DNA from: a virus
Strand: one strand, 5' to 3'
IMG/VR virus record: IMGVR_UViG_3300037261_000019
Span: 1 to 47,351 of that record
DNA length: 47,351 bases
Shown here: in pieces, positions 32,303 to 39,761 of the stretch
Numbering within the stretch: the first letter of the stretch is position 1
Layout: each line of letters begins with the position of its first letter
Made by a program: the position numbers and the translations under genes
The notes under the pieces: model-generated
Database searches by the model: none
What the model was told of the DNA's origin: nothing
What the model saw: the letters and a program-made list of their open reading frames with translations, nothing else

Positions 32303-32342
32303 GTCCCTTCAGGACTGAAAATCCGTTCGGGACGCAAGTCCC
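32303..32342. terminator. Alternative hairpins ending the late operon
   Basis: GGGAC (32329-32333) and GTCCC (32338-32342) close a GCAA (GNRA) tetraloop. An earlier GTCCC at 32303-32307 can compete for the same GGGAC. This fills the 48-bp gap between converging genes. Confidence 0.6.
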
Positions 32343-32792
32343 CTAACAATCGAAGCAGCACTCAGGATGCGAAGCATCCTTTAGGGCCTCCGGCCCGTCC
32401 GGGTGCGTAGCACCTGGTTCGCTGCGATGGCTCTCGACAAGCTCCGATGCCCACTGGGCTCGGAGCTTTACGAGTAGGCTCTCGGCTCCGGCGAGGTTGA
32501 ACGCTACCGCCGCAGCGTGGTCTTCTGAACGGTCACCTTCCAGCCATTGAAACATATGGCGAAGCGCGCTTGCCTGAAAGCGGTTGAACTCGACCTCCGA
32601 ATCTGCCAGCCTCCAGTTATTCTCACCGTACTTGGACGCACCTCGCGCCATAAGCTCAGCCCAACGACGGAGAAACGGCCTGTCGATAAGGTCATATCGA
32701 GGCTTCCCGGCCTGTACGTCACGTCGCATGCCCGAATCAAACTCCTCACGCTCCCCGCTATCCTTAGTCTCAAAGTCCGTCTCAAAGTCCAT
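32343..32792 (-). CDS. MazZ-like dATP/dGTP diphosphohydrolase
   Basis: The 149-aa protein matches the DUF5664 / dATP-dGTP diphosphohydrolase (MazZ) pattern: G-K-P-R-Y-D-L near residues 29-35, K-Y-G-E-N-N-W at 54-60, then A-L-R-H-M-F-Q-W-L-E-G-D and E-D-H-A-A-A-V-A-F-N-L. Family members remove pyrophosphate from purine dNTPs. Start chosen at ATG 32792, which overlaps the upstream gene by 11 nt. In Z-genome phages MazZ works with PurZ; no PurZ is visible here, so it may only shape dNTP pools. The C-terminal 30 residues are encoded by a hairpin-rich segment that doubles as the operon end. Confidence 0.75.
   Translation of the reverse strand: MDFETDFETKDSGEREEFDSGMRRDVQAGKPRYDLIDRPFLRRWAELMARGASKYGENNWRLADSEVEFNRFQASALRHMFQWLEGDRSEDHAAAVAFNLAGAESLLVKLRAQWASELVESHRSEPGATHPDGPEALKDASHPECCFDC
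32364..32414. terminator. Three tandem 3-nt-loop hairpins at the convergent operon ends
   Basis: AGGATGC-GAA-GCATCCT (32364-32380), GGGCC-TCC-GGCCC (32384-32396) and GGTGC-GTA-GCACC (32402-32414) follow each other within 51 bp, all inside the 3' end of the MazZ-like gene. The first has T residues after it on the plus strand, fitting termination of the late operon. Confidence 0.65.
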
Positions 32793-33348
32793 TGAAGTAA
32801 CCCACCACCTCAGGCCAGTCGTGGGCACGGAAGAACTTACCACTCGCTAGCGATATGCCGGATTGCTCTTGGTTCCACGGCTGGTTGAAGAGTACCCCTA
32901 CACGCCCCCTCGCAAGAGCATGTCGGATGTTCTCCACCTTGTCGTCTACAAGAGCATCGAACCCTACCGTCGTCTTGGGCTCCCCGTTGGAGAGAATATG
33001 GACTCCCGAAATAGGAAGCCTTACATACGAGAGCCAGTCCAGCGTGTCCTGCACAGCGTTCTCCGGCCGATGCGTCACCACAGATAGCTGGTGTCCCATT
33101 GCGGCAAGCCTCTGGACCGATGCAATCACACCAGTTGTGACGTGTCCGTACCGAAACAGGCCCATCTTCACGCCCTCGCTCCACATCCATTTCCTATCCT
33201 CCGATGTCCCGTAGTCCAGGTTGGAATCCCAGCTGAACCAGAAGTCCTTTACGGGCGGCATATCCACCCCTCGGTATTCTTTCATCATGTATCTGTAGGT
33301 CCGCTGGAATTCGTAGCACACGCCGTCAAGGTCAAGAGCTATCTTCAT
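32782..33348 (-). CDS. HAD-family 5'-nucleotidase-like protein
   Basis: Start at ATG 33348 (MKIALDLDGVCYEF), in ATGA overlap with the methyltransferase stop; the longer frame to 33453 overlaps that gene without a ribosome site. D6-L-D8-G-V is the HAD nucleophile and acid/base motif. S-V-V-T-H-R-P is motif II and F-D-A-L-V-D-D-K-V-E-N the motif IV region. Length (188 aa) and layout fit 5'(3')-deoxyribonucleotidases (NT5C type), which hydrolyse dNMPs. Together with the MazZ-like gene downstream it forms a nucleotide-cleaning pair. Confidence 0.8.
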   Translation of the reverse strand: MKIALDLDGVCYEFQRTYRYMMKEYRGVDMPPVKDFWFSWDSNLDYGTSEDRKWMWSEGVKMGLFRYGHVTTGVIASVQRLAAMGHQLSVVTHRPENAVQDTLDWLSYVRLPISGVHILSNGEPKTTVGFDALVDDKVENIRHALARGRVGVLFNQPWNQEQSGISLASGKFFRAHDWPEVVGYFNGL

Positions 33349-33968
33349 CTCGTCCACACCCCCGCAACTCCAGTCGTCGGGACCTCGGCTGAGGAGTACC
33401 AGTTGTTCAGGCCAGGGTAGACCCGTAGGTCTAGCTCGCCCCCTCCCAGCCACCCCCTCAGGGCCTCTATCGTGAGCACGTGGGGGTGCATCTTATCACC
33501 CGGCACATTTACCCACTCGAAGATTCTGAGGGTGTCTGAGGCCTCCTGAGCCGTCGCAATGACCTGCCCAGGGCTGTCCACGTGCTGCAAGACGTTGTAA
33601 ATCCAGCATTCATCGTACTTGAACTTGGGCTCGAAGTCTTCAGCACGCATCTGGAAGAGGTTCACTCCGTGGGCCTTGTATCGCTGCCAGACCCAGGTCG
33701 GGTAGGGAGCGGGGTCGATGACGTCCATCCGTCCCCCGTTCTCCGATTTGAGTAGAAGCGAGACCGGCCCGCCTCCAATGTCAAGTACCGACTTGCCTTC
33801 AAGGTCGTGCCTCCACCAATACCCAACCGTCTTGCCAGGGCCCGGAGCTTTCGTGATGCCCATGACAGAGGCATACGCCATCTGCTTTGTCTCCTCAGAG
33901 TAGGTGTTGGCGCAGTCCGCCCAGTATGCGGTTTCATGCTCCAGTTTGTCATGCTCTTCGTCACTCAT
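33345..33968 (-). CDS. Class I SAM-dependent methyltransferase
   Basis: The 207-aa protein has the SAM-binding motif V-L-D-I-G-G-G at residues 61-67 and an acidic residue after the second strand (M-D-V-I-D-P). A later Y-D-E-C-W-I-Y-N-V-L-Q-H-V-D is the motif IV region of small-molecule methyltransferases; it is not a DNA methylase DPPY or NPPY motif. The substrate is therefore probably not DNA. Start is taken at ATG 33968, which overlaps the end of the 39-aa zinc gene by 8 nt; ATG 33974 is possible too. It sits between the nuclease genes and the nucleotide enzymes. Confidence 0.8.
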   Translation of the reverse strand: MSDEEHDKLEHETAYWADCANTYSEETKQMAYASVMGITKAPGPGKTVGYWWRHDLEGKSVLDIGGGPVSLLLKSENGGRMDVIDPAPYPTWVWQRYKAHGVNLFQMRAEDFEPKFKYDECWIYNVLQHVDSPGQVIATAQEASDTLRIFEWVNVPGDKMHPHVLTIEALRGWLGGGELDLRVYPGLNNWYSSAEVPTTGVAGVWTR

Positions 33969-34080
33969 CCTCATCCTCTTCGAAGTCGAAGTAGTAGATA
34001 ATCTCCTGACACCCATCGCACAAGCTGACTTCTGGAAACCAAATAGTTAACTCGTGACAGAAGGGACACTCACGTAGCAT
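33961..34080 (-). CDS. 39-aa zinc-ribbon protein
   Basis: It starts MLRECPFCHELTIW; C-P-F-C and, 13 residues later, C-D-G-C make a complete four-Cys zinc ribbon. The tail is strongly acidic (FDFEEDEDE). The start lies 11 nt inside the endonuclease VII-like gene and the stop 8 nt inside the methyltransferase gene. Full C4 ribbon in so short a frame is strong support for a real gene. Role unknown. Confidence 0.7.
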   Translation of the reverse strand: MLRECPFCHELTIWFPEVSLCDGCQEIIYYFDFEEDEDE

Positions 34081-34372
34081 TGCGTGCTTCAAACCTATCT
34101 AGGTAGTCAGCGATGTTCCGAGCTATCCTAGCGTTAATGCCCCGAGGAAGATAACGCATGTTACACCTAGCACAAACGATTCCCCTGACAAAAAGAACTC
34201 GCTGCTGGGGAGCCATCTGCCCCCAGCCCCTTTCATGGTGATGGTCAATGTGCCACTTCTCCTTTACCTGGGTGCAGATAGGGCACACGTCATCCTTTGG
34301 AGCAAGCCTCTTCCAGGCTGCGAGTGTCAGACCGTACCGGTCCAGCGTGGCTTTAGTCGGTGGCTTGGGCAT
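34070..34372 (-). CDS. Endonuclease VII-like HNH nuclease
   Basis: The 100-aa product shows C-P-I-C, then W-H-I-D-H-H-H and R-G-I-V-C-A-R-C-N, the order found in recombination endonuclease VII (T4 gp49) and relatives. Two Cys pairs hold a zinc and the D-H-x-H segment is the catalytic beta-beta-alpha-metal site. Such enzymes resolve branched DNA before packaging. Start at ATG 34372 with AGGAG 4 nt upstream; the longer frame has no ribosome site. Confidence 0.88.
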   Translation of the reverse strand: MPKPPTKATLDRYGLTLAAWKRLAPKDDVCPICTQVKEKWHIDHHHERGWGQMAPQQRVLFVRGIVCARCNMRYLPRGINARIARNIADYLDRFEARNAT

Positions 34373-34517
34373 CTCGCTCCTGCGCTTCCAGCACGGCAAG
34401 GCGAGCGCGGAGCACCTTCACCTGGGCACGCCTGCGCCACGCCATGATGGCAGACGCAATCAACGACTGCACGATGGAGGCCAGGAGGATGCCGAGAGCA
34501 ATCTCGTACACCAGCAT
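34353..34517 (-). CDS. 54-aa membrane protein with coiled tail
   Basis: Begins MLVYEIALGILLASIVQSLI, an N-terminal membrane helix, followed by a basic W-R-R-R and a helical heptad-like tail (V-K-V-L-R-A-R-L-A-V-L-E-A-Q-E). ATG overlaps the upstream TAA (TAATG) and the end overlaps the nuclease start by 20 nt. Shape resembles a small inner-membrane lysis or anchoring protein, but it lies in the DNA-metabolism operon. Unrecognised. Confidence 0.65.
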   Translation of the reverse strand: MLVYEIALGILLASIVQSLIASAIMAWRRRAQVKVLRARLAVLEAQERDAQATD

Positions 34518-34789
34518 TAGTTCTGCCCCTCTCTCGCGTGGTTGTTGTCGATACGCTTCGCCTGGACGATGGCTTTCTTCTGAGAAGCGATGACCGCCTT
34601 CTTGTCCTTGACCTCAGCCGGGAAGCGCATCCCCTTAGTGTGCTTGTACAGGCTTCCCTCCCACCTCGGTGGGGTTACGTCGTGGTTGTGGACCACCTGG
34701 AAGAACAGACCTTCCGGCAGGCCAACGTCTTCGCGCTGGAAGATGAAGCGGTCTTCGCATTGAACACACGAATAGTATCCAGTCCACAC
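34517..34789 (-). CDS. 90-aa CxxC protein, unknown
   Basis: Start set at GTG 34789, which shares a base with the metallopeptidase stop (TAGTG) and has GGTGGGGAAG upstream. The frame is open to an ATG at 34960 with AGGAAGAG before it, but that start would overlap the metallopeptidase gene by 172 nt. The protein has one C-V-Q-C pair with a later H-N-H, a W-E-G-S-L-Y segment and a basic Lys/Gln-rich C-terminus. No family recognised. Confidence 0.6.
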   Translation of the reverse strand: MWTGYYSCVQCEDRFIFQREDVGLPEGLFFQVVHNHDVTPPRWEGSLYKHTKGMRFPAEVKDKKAVIASQKKAIVQAKRIDNNHAREGQN

Positions 34790-35226
34790 TACTTCCCCAC
34801 CTTCTTCTTCGAGACGTGTGGTATCCGCTGAACTGGAGACGGGCTCGATGACGGGCTCGATGTCGGGGTACTGCTCGATGACAACCGTTCCTCCAGCAGC
34901 CACGTCACGAGGCCAGGGTTGTCTCGGAGCATCGAAAGTACAAGGGGTGACATCGTCCATACTATCTCTTCCTCTTGCTCGGTGGTGAACCTCTTAGATT
35001 CTCCATTACCCGCTCCCAATCCGGAAGCGGAGAAGACGCAGTGTAGGAGTTCATGTAGAAGAGTCTCCCTTGCAACTCCGAATCCGACGCCGGGGTCCAC
35101 GAGGATTGTCTCGGTATCGACCATAGCTGCACCAGAGACGCCAGCCACTTCAGACAGCTTCTCGTCCTCGATGACTTCGTACTCTCTGGAACCAATCCGA
35201 ATCGGACTCGGGTAGGTCTTGTCCAT
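34789..35226 (-). CDS. ImmA/IrrE-like zinc metallopeptidase
   Basis: The 145-aa product has the zincin motif H58-E-L-L-H62 preceded by R-E-T-L-L and followed about 22 residues later by a Glu-rich helix (T-E-Q-E-E-E-I-V) that can supply the third ligand. Size and spacing match the small ImmA/IrrE-type peptidases common in phages, some of which cleave repressors. The last 35 residues are Ser/Pro-rich and end in basic K-K-K. GAGG precedes the ATG. Target unknown; a host regulator is a fair guess. Confidence 0.75.
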   Translation of the reverse strand: MDKTYPSPIRIGSREYEVIEDEKLSEVAGVSGAAMVDTETILVDPGVGFGVARETLLHELLHCVFSASGLGAGNGESKRFTTEQEEEIVWTMSPLVLSMLRDNPGLVTWLLEERLSSSSTPTSSPSSSPSPVQRIPHVSKKKVGK

Positions 35227-35256
35227 TGTTGTGGCCTCAATTCCTTAAGGAATGCA

Positions 35257-35643
35257 TCAGACACCAAGTTTGAAGGTATTGTTCCATCCCGTTTGGCCGC
35301 TTGCCTGGCCGTAAGATGAGGTACGGTGGGCTCGTTCATCGTTCTCTGCTCTCCTCGCCATCTCGTTGAGGGTGTACTGGGACTCGTAACGACGCTTCTC
35401 GATACGAAGGATGACCTGCTTCACCCCAGCCACAAACCCAACGAAGGGAAGGATGAGTGGCCACAGCACAGCACCGACGTACACAGTAGGCTCGTGGACT
35501 GCCCCGTTGTAGACATGCCCGCCTCGGCCCCAGGCGTCAGCCACGGCGTTGCGGCCGTTCTCGGACTCGGCCCAGCTGAACGCTAGGTACACCCACACGC
35601 ACAGAGCTACGGCTAAATAGGCGATACCAAGCGCCCACCACAT
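35257..35643 (-). CDS. 128-aa membrane protein, two helices
   Basis: Starts MWWALGIAYLAVALCVWVYL at ATG 35643 with GGAGGG upstream, giving a first transmembrane helix; a second lies near residues 55-75 (V-G-A-V-L-W-P-L-I-L-P-F-V-G-F-V-A-G-V). The C-terminus is basic and polar, probably cytoplasmic. It lies between the ClpP-like and metallopeptidase genes. Function unknown. Confidence 0.7.
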   Translation of the reverse strand: MWWALGIAYLAVALCVWVYLAFSWAESENGRNAVADAWGRGGHVYNGAVHEPTVYVGAVLWPLILPFVGFVAGVKQVILRIEKRRYESQYTLNEMARRAENDERAHRTSSYGQASGQTGWNNTFKLGV

Positions 35644-35671
35644 TATCTCACCCTCCCCATGTTTGTTCCAC

Positions 35672-36382
35672 CTACCTGACTTCATCCACAAGACCAAGCT
35701 TCAGTGCCTCGGTTGAATCAATCCACCAGTCCGTCCGTTCCCACCGCTTGGTGATAGCAGCCTTCGTGAGCTTGGAGCGGGAGATAAAGATGTTCAGGAT
35801 ACGCTCCTGCACCTTCTCCAACCACTTCATCCTGTCAGTCAGGTCACCCCATGAACCCATCGCAGACGCCTGGACCTGGTGGATGAGAAGGTAGGACTCC
35901 GCACCGATGACGCGCACGTCTCCTGCCTGGAGTAGGATGCCCGCCATGCTGGCAGCCATGCCCTGAGACACGGTGGTCAGGTGGTGTCCCTTGGACTTGA
36001 ACTCCACAAGGAAATCCCAGAATGCCATACCGGCCACGACTTCGCCGCCAGGAGAGGTGAAGTAAATGGTCACAGCACAGCCAGGGAAGCGCCGGTCCCA
36101 CTGGTTCAGGGTGTACTCGCATTCTTTGACACTCTTCTCGGTGACAGGCATGTCAAAGCGGTAGACATACTTGAAGAAGTCCCGCGCCTTAAGTTCATCA
36201 TTGGCACGTTCCTTGCCCTCGTGCTCAAGCACATACATGTCAGCCCGTGCAGTGTCAGCCCGCAGTAGTTCCTCCAAGGATTTACGCTCAGTGTCCACAA
36301 GCCGTGTCTTAGCCTTGAGGTAGTCCTTCTCTTCCTGCGCAAGCTCGTGCTTGCTCAGCTCGAAGTCGTCATCGTCATCCAC
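35672..36382 (-). CDS. ClpP-like serine protease
   Basis: The Clp-protease fold is indicated by I-Y-F-T-S-P-G-G-E-V, then the nucleophile in G-M-A-A-S-M-A (Ser near 145) and the catalytic His in L-L-I-H-Q (about 168). A 75-residue charged helical N-terminus precedes the catalytic domain. GTG 36382, 8 nt after AAGGGA, is preferred; ATG 36397 in the same frame lacks a ribosome site. In phages ClpP-like enzymes usually mature the prohead and lie next to the capsid gene; this one lies in the replication operon right after the primase-helicase, which suggests an early role such as cutting a host or phage protein. Confidence 0.85.
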   Translation of the reverse strand: MDDDDDFELSKHELAQEEKDYLKAKTRLVDTERKSLEELLRADTARADMYVLEHEGKERANDELKARDFFKYVYRFDMPVTEKSVKECEYTLNQWDRRFPGCAVTIYFTSPGGEVVAGMAFWDFLVEFKSKGHHLTTVSQGMAASMAGILLQAGDVRVIGAESYLLIHQVQASAMGSWGDLTDRMKWLEKVQERILNIFISRSKLTKAAITKRWERTDWWIDSTEALKLGLVDEVR

Positions 36383-38060
36383 TAGCGTTCCCTTCATCCA
36401 GGGGCGTGGCGCCCAATTTGTCCATCACTCTCGCCAGAGCGAGTTGCTCGCTCAGCGACATTTCAACAACGTTCTCGGGCGGGGCCTGAGGAGCTTCGTC
36501 AAGCCCAGGCAACGCTAACTGCTCGGGGGCGTCCCCAGCGGCGTCCGCTGTTGTCTCCCCGCCCAAGTCCCATACGGGTGTCCAGGAACGTATCTTCCCG
36601 GCCATCTCGTAGAACTCAATCTTGTCTGGCTCAGTCCATATGTCATCCGTTGGTGGAATGGCGTGGTCGAGCCGCATCTTCTTCACTGTCATCTGCGTCC
36701 GGTAGTTATCGTTATCGTCGGGCCTTTGGAAGAAGAGAGTGACTTCCATCTTATCACCTTTAGCCGAAGCACCTCGGGCCCAGTCAGGCTGACTACGAGT
36801 ACCATCTTTCCCCATCGAGGGGTGGCCCACGTTGTCCAAAATGAGCAGGGCTGCTCCGGTGGCTGTGATGATGGGTTGGAATACTTCATTGTCCAGCCTA
36901 GCCACGGCATCGTTGCTGTTCGTGTCGTCATGTGCAGAACTCCAACTGTCGACTACGATAAGGTCAGTCCCTTTGAGCGCTTTACAAATGGTGACGAGTT
37001 GCTCTGCGTTGTTGAAGTTGAACTTGGTGTAGAGCGAGAGGTTATCTTTACGTGGACCGGCTTGCTTAAGCCGTCTTGCCGATTCACTAGGACGCATCTC
37101 CAGCGAGAAGTACGCAACCTTGTGTCCCTGGTGTGTGAGTTTAGCGGCCACCCACATCGCCCACAAAGACTTGAGGGAGCCCGGGGGGCCGAAAGCCAAG
37201 GTCCGGCCACGCCGGGGGATGTACGGTTCGTAAAGCCACTCAGTTTCTGCAGCTTTGTAAGTCTCCCAATCAATCGGAGCAAGAACATCCACGTCAATAT
37301 CAACATTGCGCAGCTCACCGACAGTAAGGCCTGCATCAAGATGGTCAGAGACATCCTTACCCTCTCTCGCTACGACGACTTGGATTGACGAAGCCACTCC
37401 TTGAAGAGCCGCCTCGATAGAGCGCGCACTTTTGATTCCGACTTCATCGTTGTCGGCAATGATGACGCAGTCACAACCACGAAGTTCACTGGTGTACTCT
37501 TCTCTCCACTTGTTAGCACCGCCAAGGCAGCAAGTAGCTGTGTATCCCAGCGCTGCCAGTCTGTCTGCATCCTTCTCACCTTCTGTTACGTAGACGATTG
37601 GGGTGCTTCCGGAGCCTGAGCTGCGTCGAACTGACAAGTCGGCGCGTAGCTCAGGGAGTCGATAGAGAACCCGACGTACTCCTCCGGTCCCTGTAACCCA
37701 AGTGCCATCAGCTTCTCGGTGCTGCTGACTGAATCCTTTAGGAGCGAATCGTAGCACGCGAAGCAAACTACGACCGTCTTCATCTCGGTATTCGTAGGTA
37801 GCAGCAACCGGACCTCGTGAGTCGGCTGCGAACAAGTCTCGCATGTCCAGCCCCAACGCTCCTGCGACTTCTTCTGTTGAGCATCCGGCGTGGCAGTAGA
37901 GCAGTGCCTTTCCATCGTCGCCTTCCTTTACAGTCAGAGATGCCCTGGTGTCGTCATGGGCGGGGCAGCGACACTCGATGCCCCCGCCCCACCCATGTGA
38001 CACCACAAGGTCACGGGCTTCAAGCTCTTCCTTTACGCGTTCGTAACCTTGGGTTGACAC
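36375..38060 (-). CDS. Bifunctional primase-helicase
   Basis: The 561-aa protein begins with a zinc-binding domain (C-R-C-P-A-H-D at 30-36 and C-H-A-G-C at 56-60). A TOPRIM primase core follows (V-T-E-G-E-K-D at about 158-164 and I-A-D-N-D at 201-205). The C-terminal part is a RecA-like ATPase with Walker A G-P-P-G-S-L-K-S at 291-298 and a Walker B in D-L-I-V-V-D-S near 366. It makes RNA primers and unwinds DNA at the fork. GTG start, 3 bp after the previous stop. A Pro/Glu-rich tail follows. No phage DNA polymerase was found, so it presumably feeds the host enzyme. Confidence 0.9.
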   Translation of the reverse strand: MSTQGYERVKEELEARDLVVSHGWGGGIECRCPAHDDTRASLTVKEGDDGKALLYCHAGCSTEEVAGALGLDMRDLFAADSRGPVAATYEYRDEDGRSLLRVLRFAPKGFSQQHREADGTWVTGTGGVRRVLYRLPELRADLSVRRSSGSGSTPIVYVTEGEKDADRLAALGYTATCCLGGANKWREEYTSELRGCDCVIIADNDEVGIKSARSIEAALQGVASSIQVVVAREGKDVSDHLDAGLTVGELRNVDIDVDVLAPIDWETYKAAETEWLYEPYIPRRGRTLAFGPPGSLKSLWAMWVAAKLTHQGHKVAYFSLEMRPSESARRLKQAGPRKDNLSLYTKFNFNNAEQLVTICKALKGTDLIVVDSWSSAHDDTNSNDAVARLDNEVFQPIITATGAALLILDNVGHPSMGKDGTRSQPDWARGASAKGDKMEVTLFFQRPDDNDNYRTQMTVKKMRLDHAIPPTDDIWTEPDKIEFYEMAGKIRSWTPVWDLGGETTADAAGDAPEQLALPGLDEAPQAPPENVVEMSLSEQLALARVMDKLGATPLDEGNASG

Positions 38061-38063
38061 CTA

Positions 38064-38399
38064 CTACTCAGCCTCCTCGATTAGAATGGCTCGTCCTGCC
38101 TGAACCAGCTTCACCGTCACGGGCTCAGCCGTTTCTCCAGTCAGGTACTCTGCCATGCTCTCCAGCAAAGCGTCACGGCTGAACACGGTACCGGCCCCAA
38201 AGGCCATCCCGCGCTGCTCACCGTCAAGCTCCACCGTGAGGACATAACGGTCCTTGCCGGGGTTGAACTGGTCAGGCTGCTTGCTGATTGAGTGAATCGT
38301 CAGCGGCGCACCCTCGCGGATGAGCACTGCCTTCTCGTCCTTGCCGACATACGACAGACCCGACGGGACTGTGGTGTATTGGTCAAAGAACTTGGGCAT
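38064..38399 (-). CDS. 111-aa protein beside primase, possible DNA-binding accessory
   Basis: Beta-rich protein with F-F-D-Q-Y-T-T-V-P-S-G-L at the start and D-R-Y-V-L-T-V-E-L-D-G-E-Q-R-G in the middle, ending acidic. It is coupled on both sides (TAATG with the nuclease gene, 3 bp from the primase start). The strand-rich composition and place between nuclease and primase would suit a single-strand DNA-binding or recombination accessory protein, but no motif proves this. Confidence 0.65.
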   Translation of the reverse strand: MPKFFDQYTTVPSGLSYVGKDEKAVLIREGAPLTIHSISKQPDQFNPGKDRYVLTVELDGEQRGMAFGAGTVFSRDALLESMAEYLTGETAEPVTVKLVQAGRAILIEEAE

Positions 38400-38830
38400 T
38401 ATTTCACCTCCTCTTCTCGATTATCGGCCTCGGCATACCAGTCTGATATGCGTTGCCGAAACTGTTCAATGGTTATCCGCTCCGCGTCCTTCTTGGCGAA
38501 GCGGAACACAGTACGGTACTCCAGCATCGGAGTAAGGATGAGCTTGTCACTAGTCTTACCCATCGGCTCTTGGACGTACCAAACATTCATGCCGAGCTTG
38601 GCCAGCTCGCGCAGCATAATCTCCTGCCCGATGCTTACCGGCTTGCCCCACGACTTGTACTCGATGACGAGGAACCTGCCATGCCGTTCCAGAATCGAGT
38701 CTACGTCCGTCGGCCCAATCTTGCCGGGCAGGGTGTCGCCCAGCCACTTGGCCCAGTCGCGGAACCCGATATCTAGATGCGAGATGGACTGCTCACACGT
38801 GGGGCAGCGGCGGAGGGGGGGCGTAGTCAT
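38399..38830 (-). CDS. PD-(D/E)XK nuclease-like protein with zinc motif
   Basis: The 143-aa protein has an N-terminal C-P-T-C pair. The core P-T-D-V-D-S-I-L-E followed by F-L-V-I-E-Y-K-S (D44, E57-x-K59) is the PD-(D/E)XK signature, then Q-E-I-M-L-R-E-L-A helix and N-V-W-Y-V strand. Relatives include Holliday-junction resolvases and VRR-Nuc-type enzymes. The start codon overlaps copy C of the conserved 30-nt element, so the element forms its untranslated leader. It lacks a normal ribosome site, so the element may affect its translation. Confidence 0.75.
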   Translation of the reverse strand: MTTPPLRRCPTCEQSISHLDIGFRDWAKWLGDTLPGKIGPTDVDSILERHGRFLVIEYKSWGKPVSIGQEIMLRELAKLGMNVWYVQEPMGKTSDKLILTPMLEYRTVFRFAKKDAERITIEQFRQRISDWYAEADNREEEVK

Positions 38831-38865
38831 GGCTGACTACGGGGCCCGAAGGCTGAGATAGGGGC
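38831..38865 (-). repeat. Conserved 30-nt element, copy C
   Basis: 38834-38863 matches the cores of copies A and B at all but a few positions (TGACTAC for TAACTAT, and ATA at the variable triplet). The flanks do not form the long outer stem, only a GC/GC pair. It abuts the ATG of the nuclease gene at 38830. Confidence 0.75.
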
Positions 38866-38878
38866 AGGCCTAAAAGGA

Positions 38879-38928
38879 TTGGTGATGCTAACTATGGGGC
38901 CCGAAGGCTGAGTCAGGGGCATCACCAA
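38879..38928 (-). ncRNA. Conserved 30-nt element, copy B, in a 10-bp stem
   Basis: The core at 38889-38918 is the same as copy A except for the triplet TCA in place of ACC. It is closed by a perfect 10-bp stem TTGGTGATGC (38879-38888) / GCATCACCAA (38919-38928), different in sequence from copy A. The minus-strand 5' arm includes the last codons and stop of the 272-aa gene. Read leftward, the core contains a C(UUCG)G tetraloop hairpin. Confidence 0.7.
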
Positions 38929-39740
38929 AGCTCTCTGAAAAGCTTATCGTAGTTCGCCCAGCGCTGTTTGACATTAAGGGTAACGGGACTCCCATTGCCA
39001 CCCTGCGCACGAGTGTAGGCGTGAGGAGAGCCAGTCTCATGGTAAAAAGCCCACGCCTGCTCCCTGGTTAGCCCTAACTGCTTAGCAGCAATAACGGTGT
39101 GAAGCACAGACATCGAGCCCAGTGTTGTAGTCAGCGGCTTGCCCACTTTAGGAGTGCCGTTCTTGCAAAGGCCGGGGCTTGGCCCACGTGTGGCCCCACG
39201 GAACATCATGGTCGCAAACTGTGAGAGATTCGTGGGTAGAACTAGTGGCTGAAGCTTGTTCATCACAGGCTGATGTATCGAAAGGTACAAGGTCTTGAGG
39301 GCAATCCTCCATTGAGGAGTGGACCATCCTGGCTGGACAACCTTTAGCTCATGCCACACGTCCTGATTGAACGAACCGTAGCGAGCATGAATGGCCGTCG
39401 TGGTGTCGTCGCAGGACGCCTTGGGCGGCAAACCCAGAGACAGGCACAGCCTGTTCCTGAAGAACACCTTAGTCCATCCAGGCGTTGCAGCATCCATGAC
39501 CGCAAGGTCGCCAAACTTCCACGGCGACGAGAGGTTATTAGTGCCACCACTGCCCGGAGCGGGTTGCTCACTCCAGCTGCCATGGTCACCTATGACCATG
39601 GCGACGGGGTACTGGATATAAAGCACGGGGTAGTCCTGACGGAAATCCTGTCCCGTTGTTGGGACGCCGTTAACGGCGTATCCAAGGATTGGTTGTCCCT
39701 GGTCAATCTCGATGAGCGTCCGAGCGCTTGGTGCTTTCAC
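38922..39740 (-). CDS. 272-aa protein, unknown, flanked by repeat elements
   Basis: GTG start at 39740 with GGAGG about 9 nt upstream. I do not recognise the family. The protein has a beta-rich N-terminal third with Y-P-V-L-Y-I-Q-Y-P-V-A, a W-H-E-L-K-V-V-Q segment, then a helical C-terminal part with T-V-I-A-A-K-Q-L-G-L-T-R-E-Q-A and a His/Tyr-rich H-E-T-G-S-P-H-A-Y-T. It has three cysteines but no pair. Copy A of the element precedes the gene and copy B covers its stop, so it looks like an inserted cassette within the replication operon. Confidence 0.75.
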   Translation of the reverse strand: MKAPSARTLIEIDQGQPILGYAVNGVPTTGQDFRQDYPVLYIQYPVAMVIGDHGSWSEQPAPGSGGTNNLSSPWKFGDLAVMDAATPGWTKVFFRNRLCLSLGLPPKASCDDTTTAIHARYGSFNQDVWHELKVVQPGWSTPQWRIALKTLYLSIHQPVMNKLQPLVLPTNLSQFATMMFRGATRGPSPGLCKNGTPKVGKPLTTTLGSMSVLHTVIAAKQLGLTREQAWAFYHETGSPHAYTRAQGGNGSPVTLNVKQRWANYDKLFRELW

Positions 39741-39761
39741 TAGTTCGTTCCTCCATTCGGC

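Noticed and set aside
32343-32792. Evidence for a Z-genome (diaminopurine) phage
   Set aside because: Only a MazZ-like protein is present; no PurZ-type synthetase or DatZ-type protein was recognised, and this hydrolase family is widespread.
34517-34960. Longer 147-aa form of the CxxC gene starting at ATG 34960
   Set aside because: It would overlap the metallopeptidase gene by 172 nt. The GTG at 34789 forms a TAGTG junction like many others in this genome.
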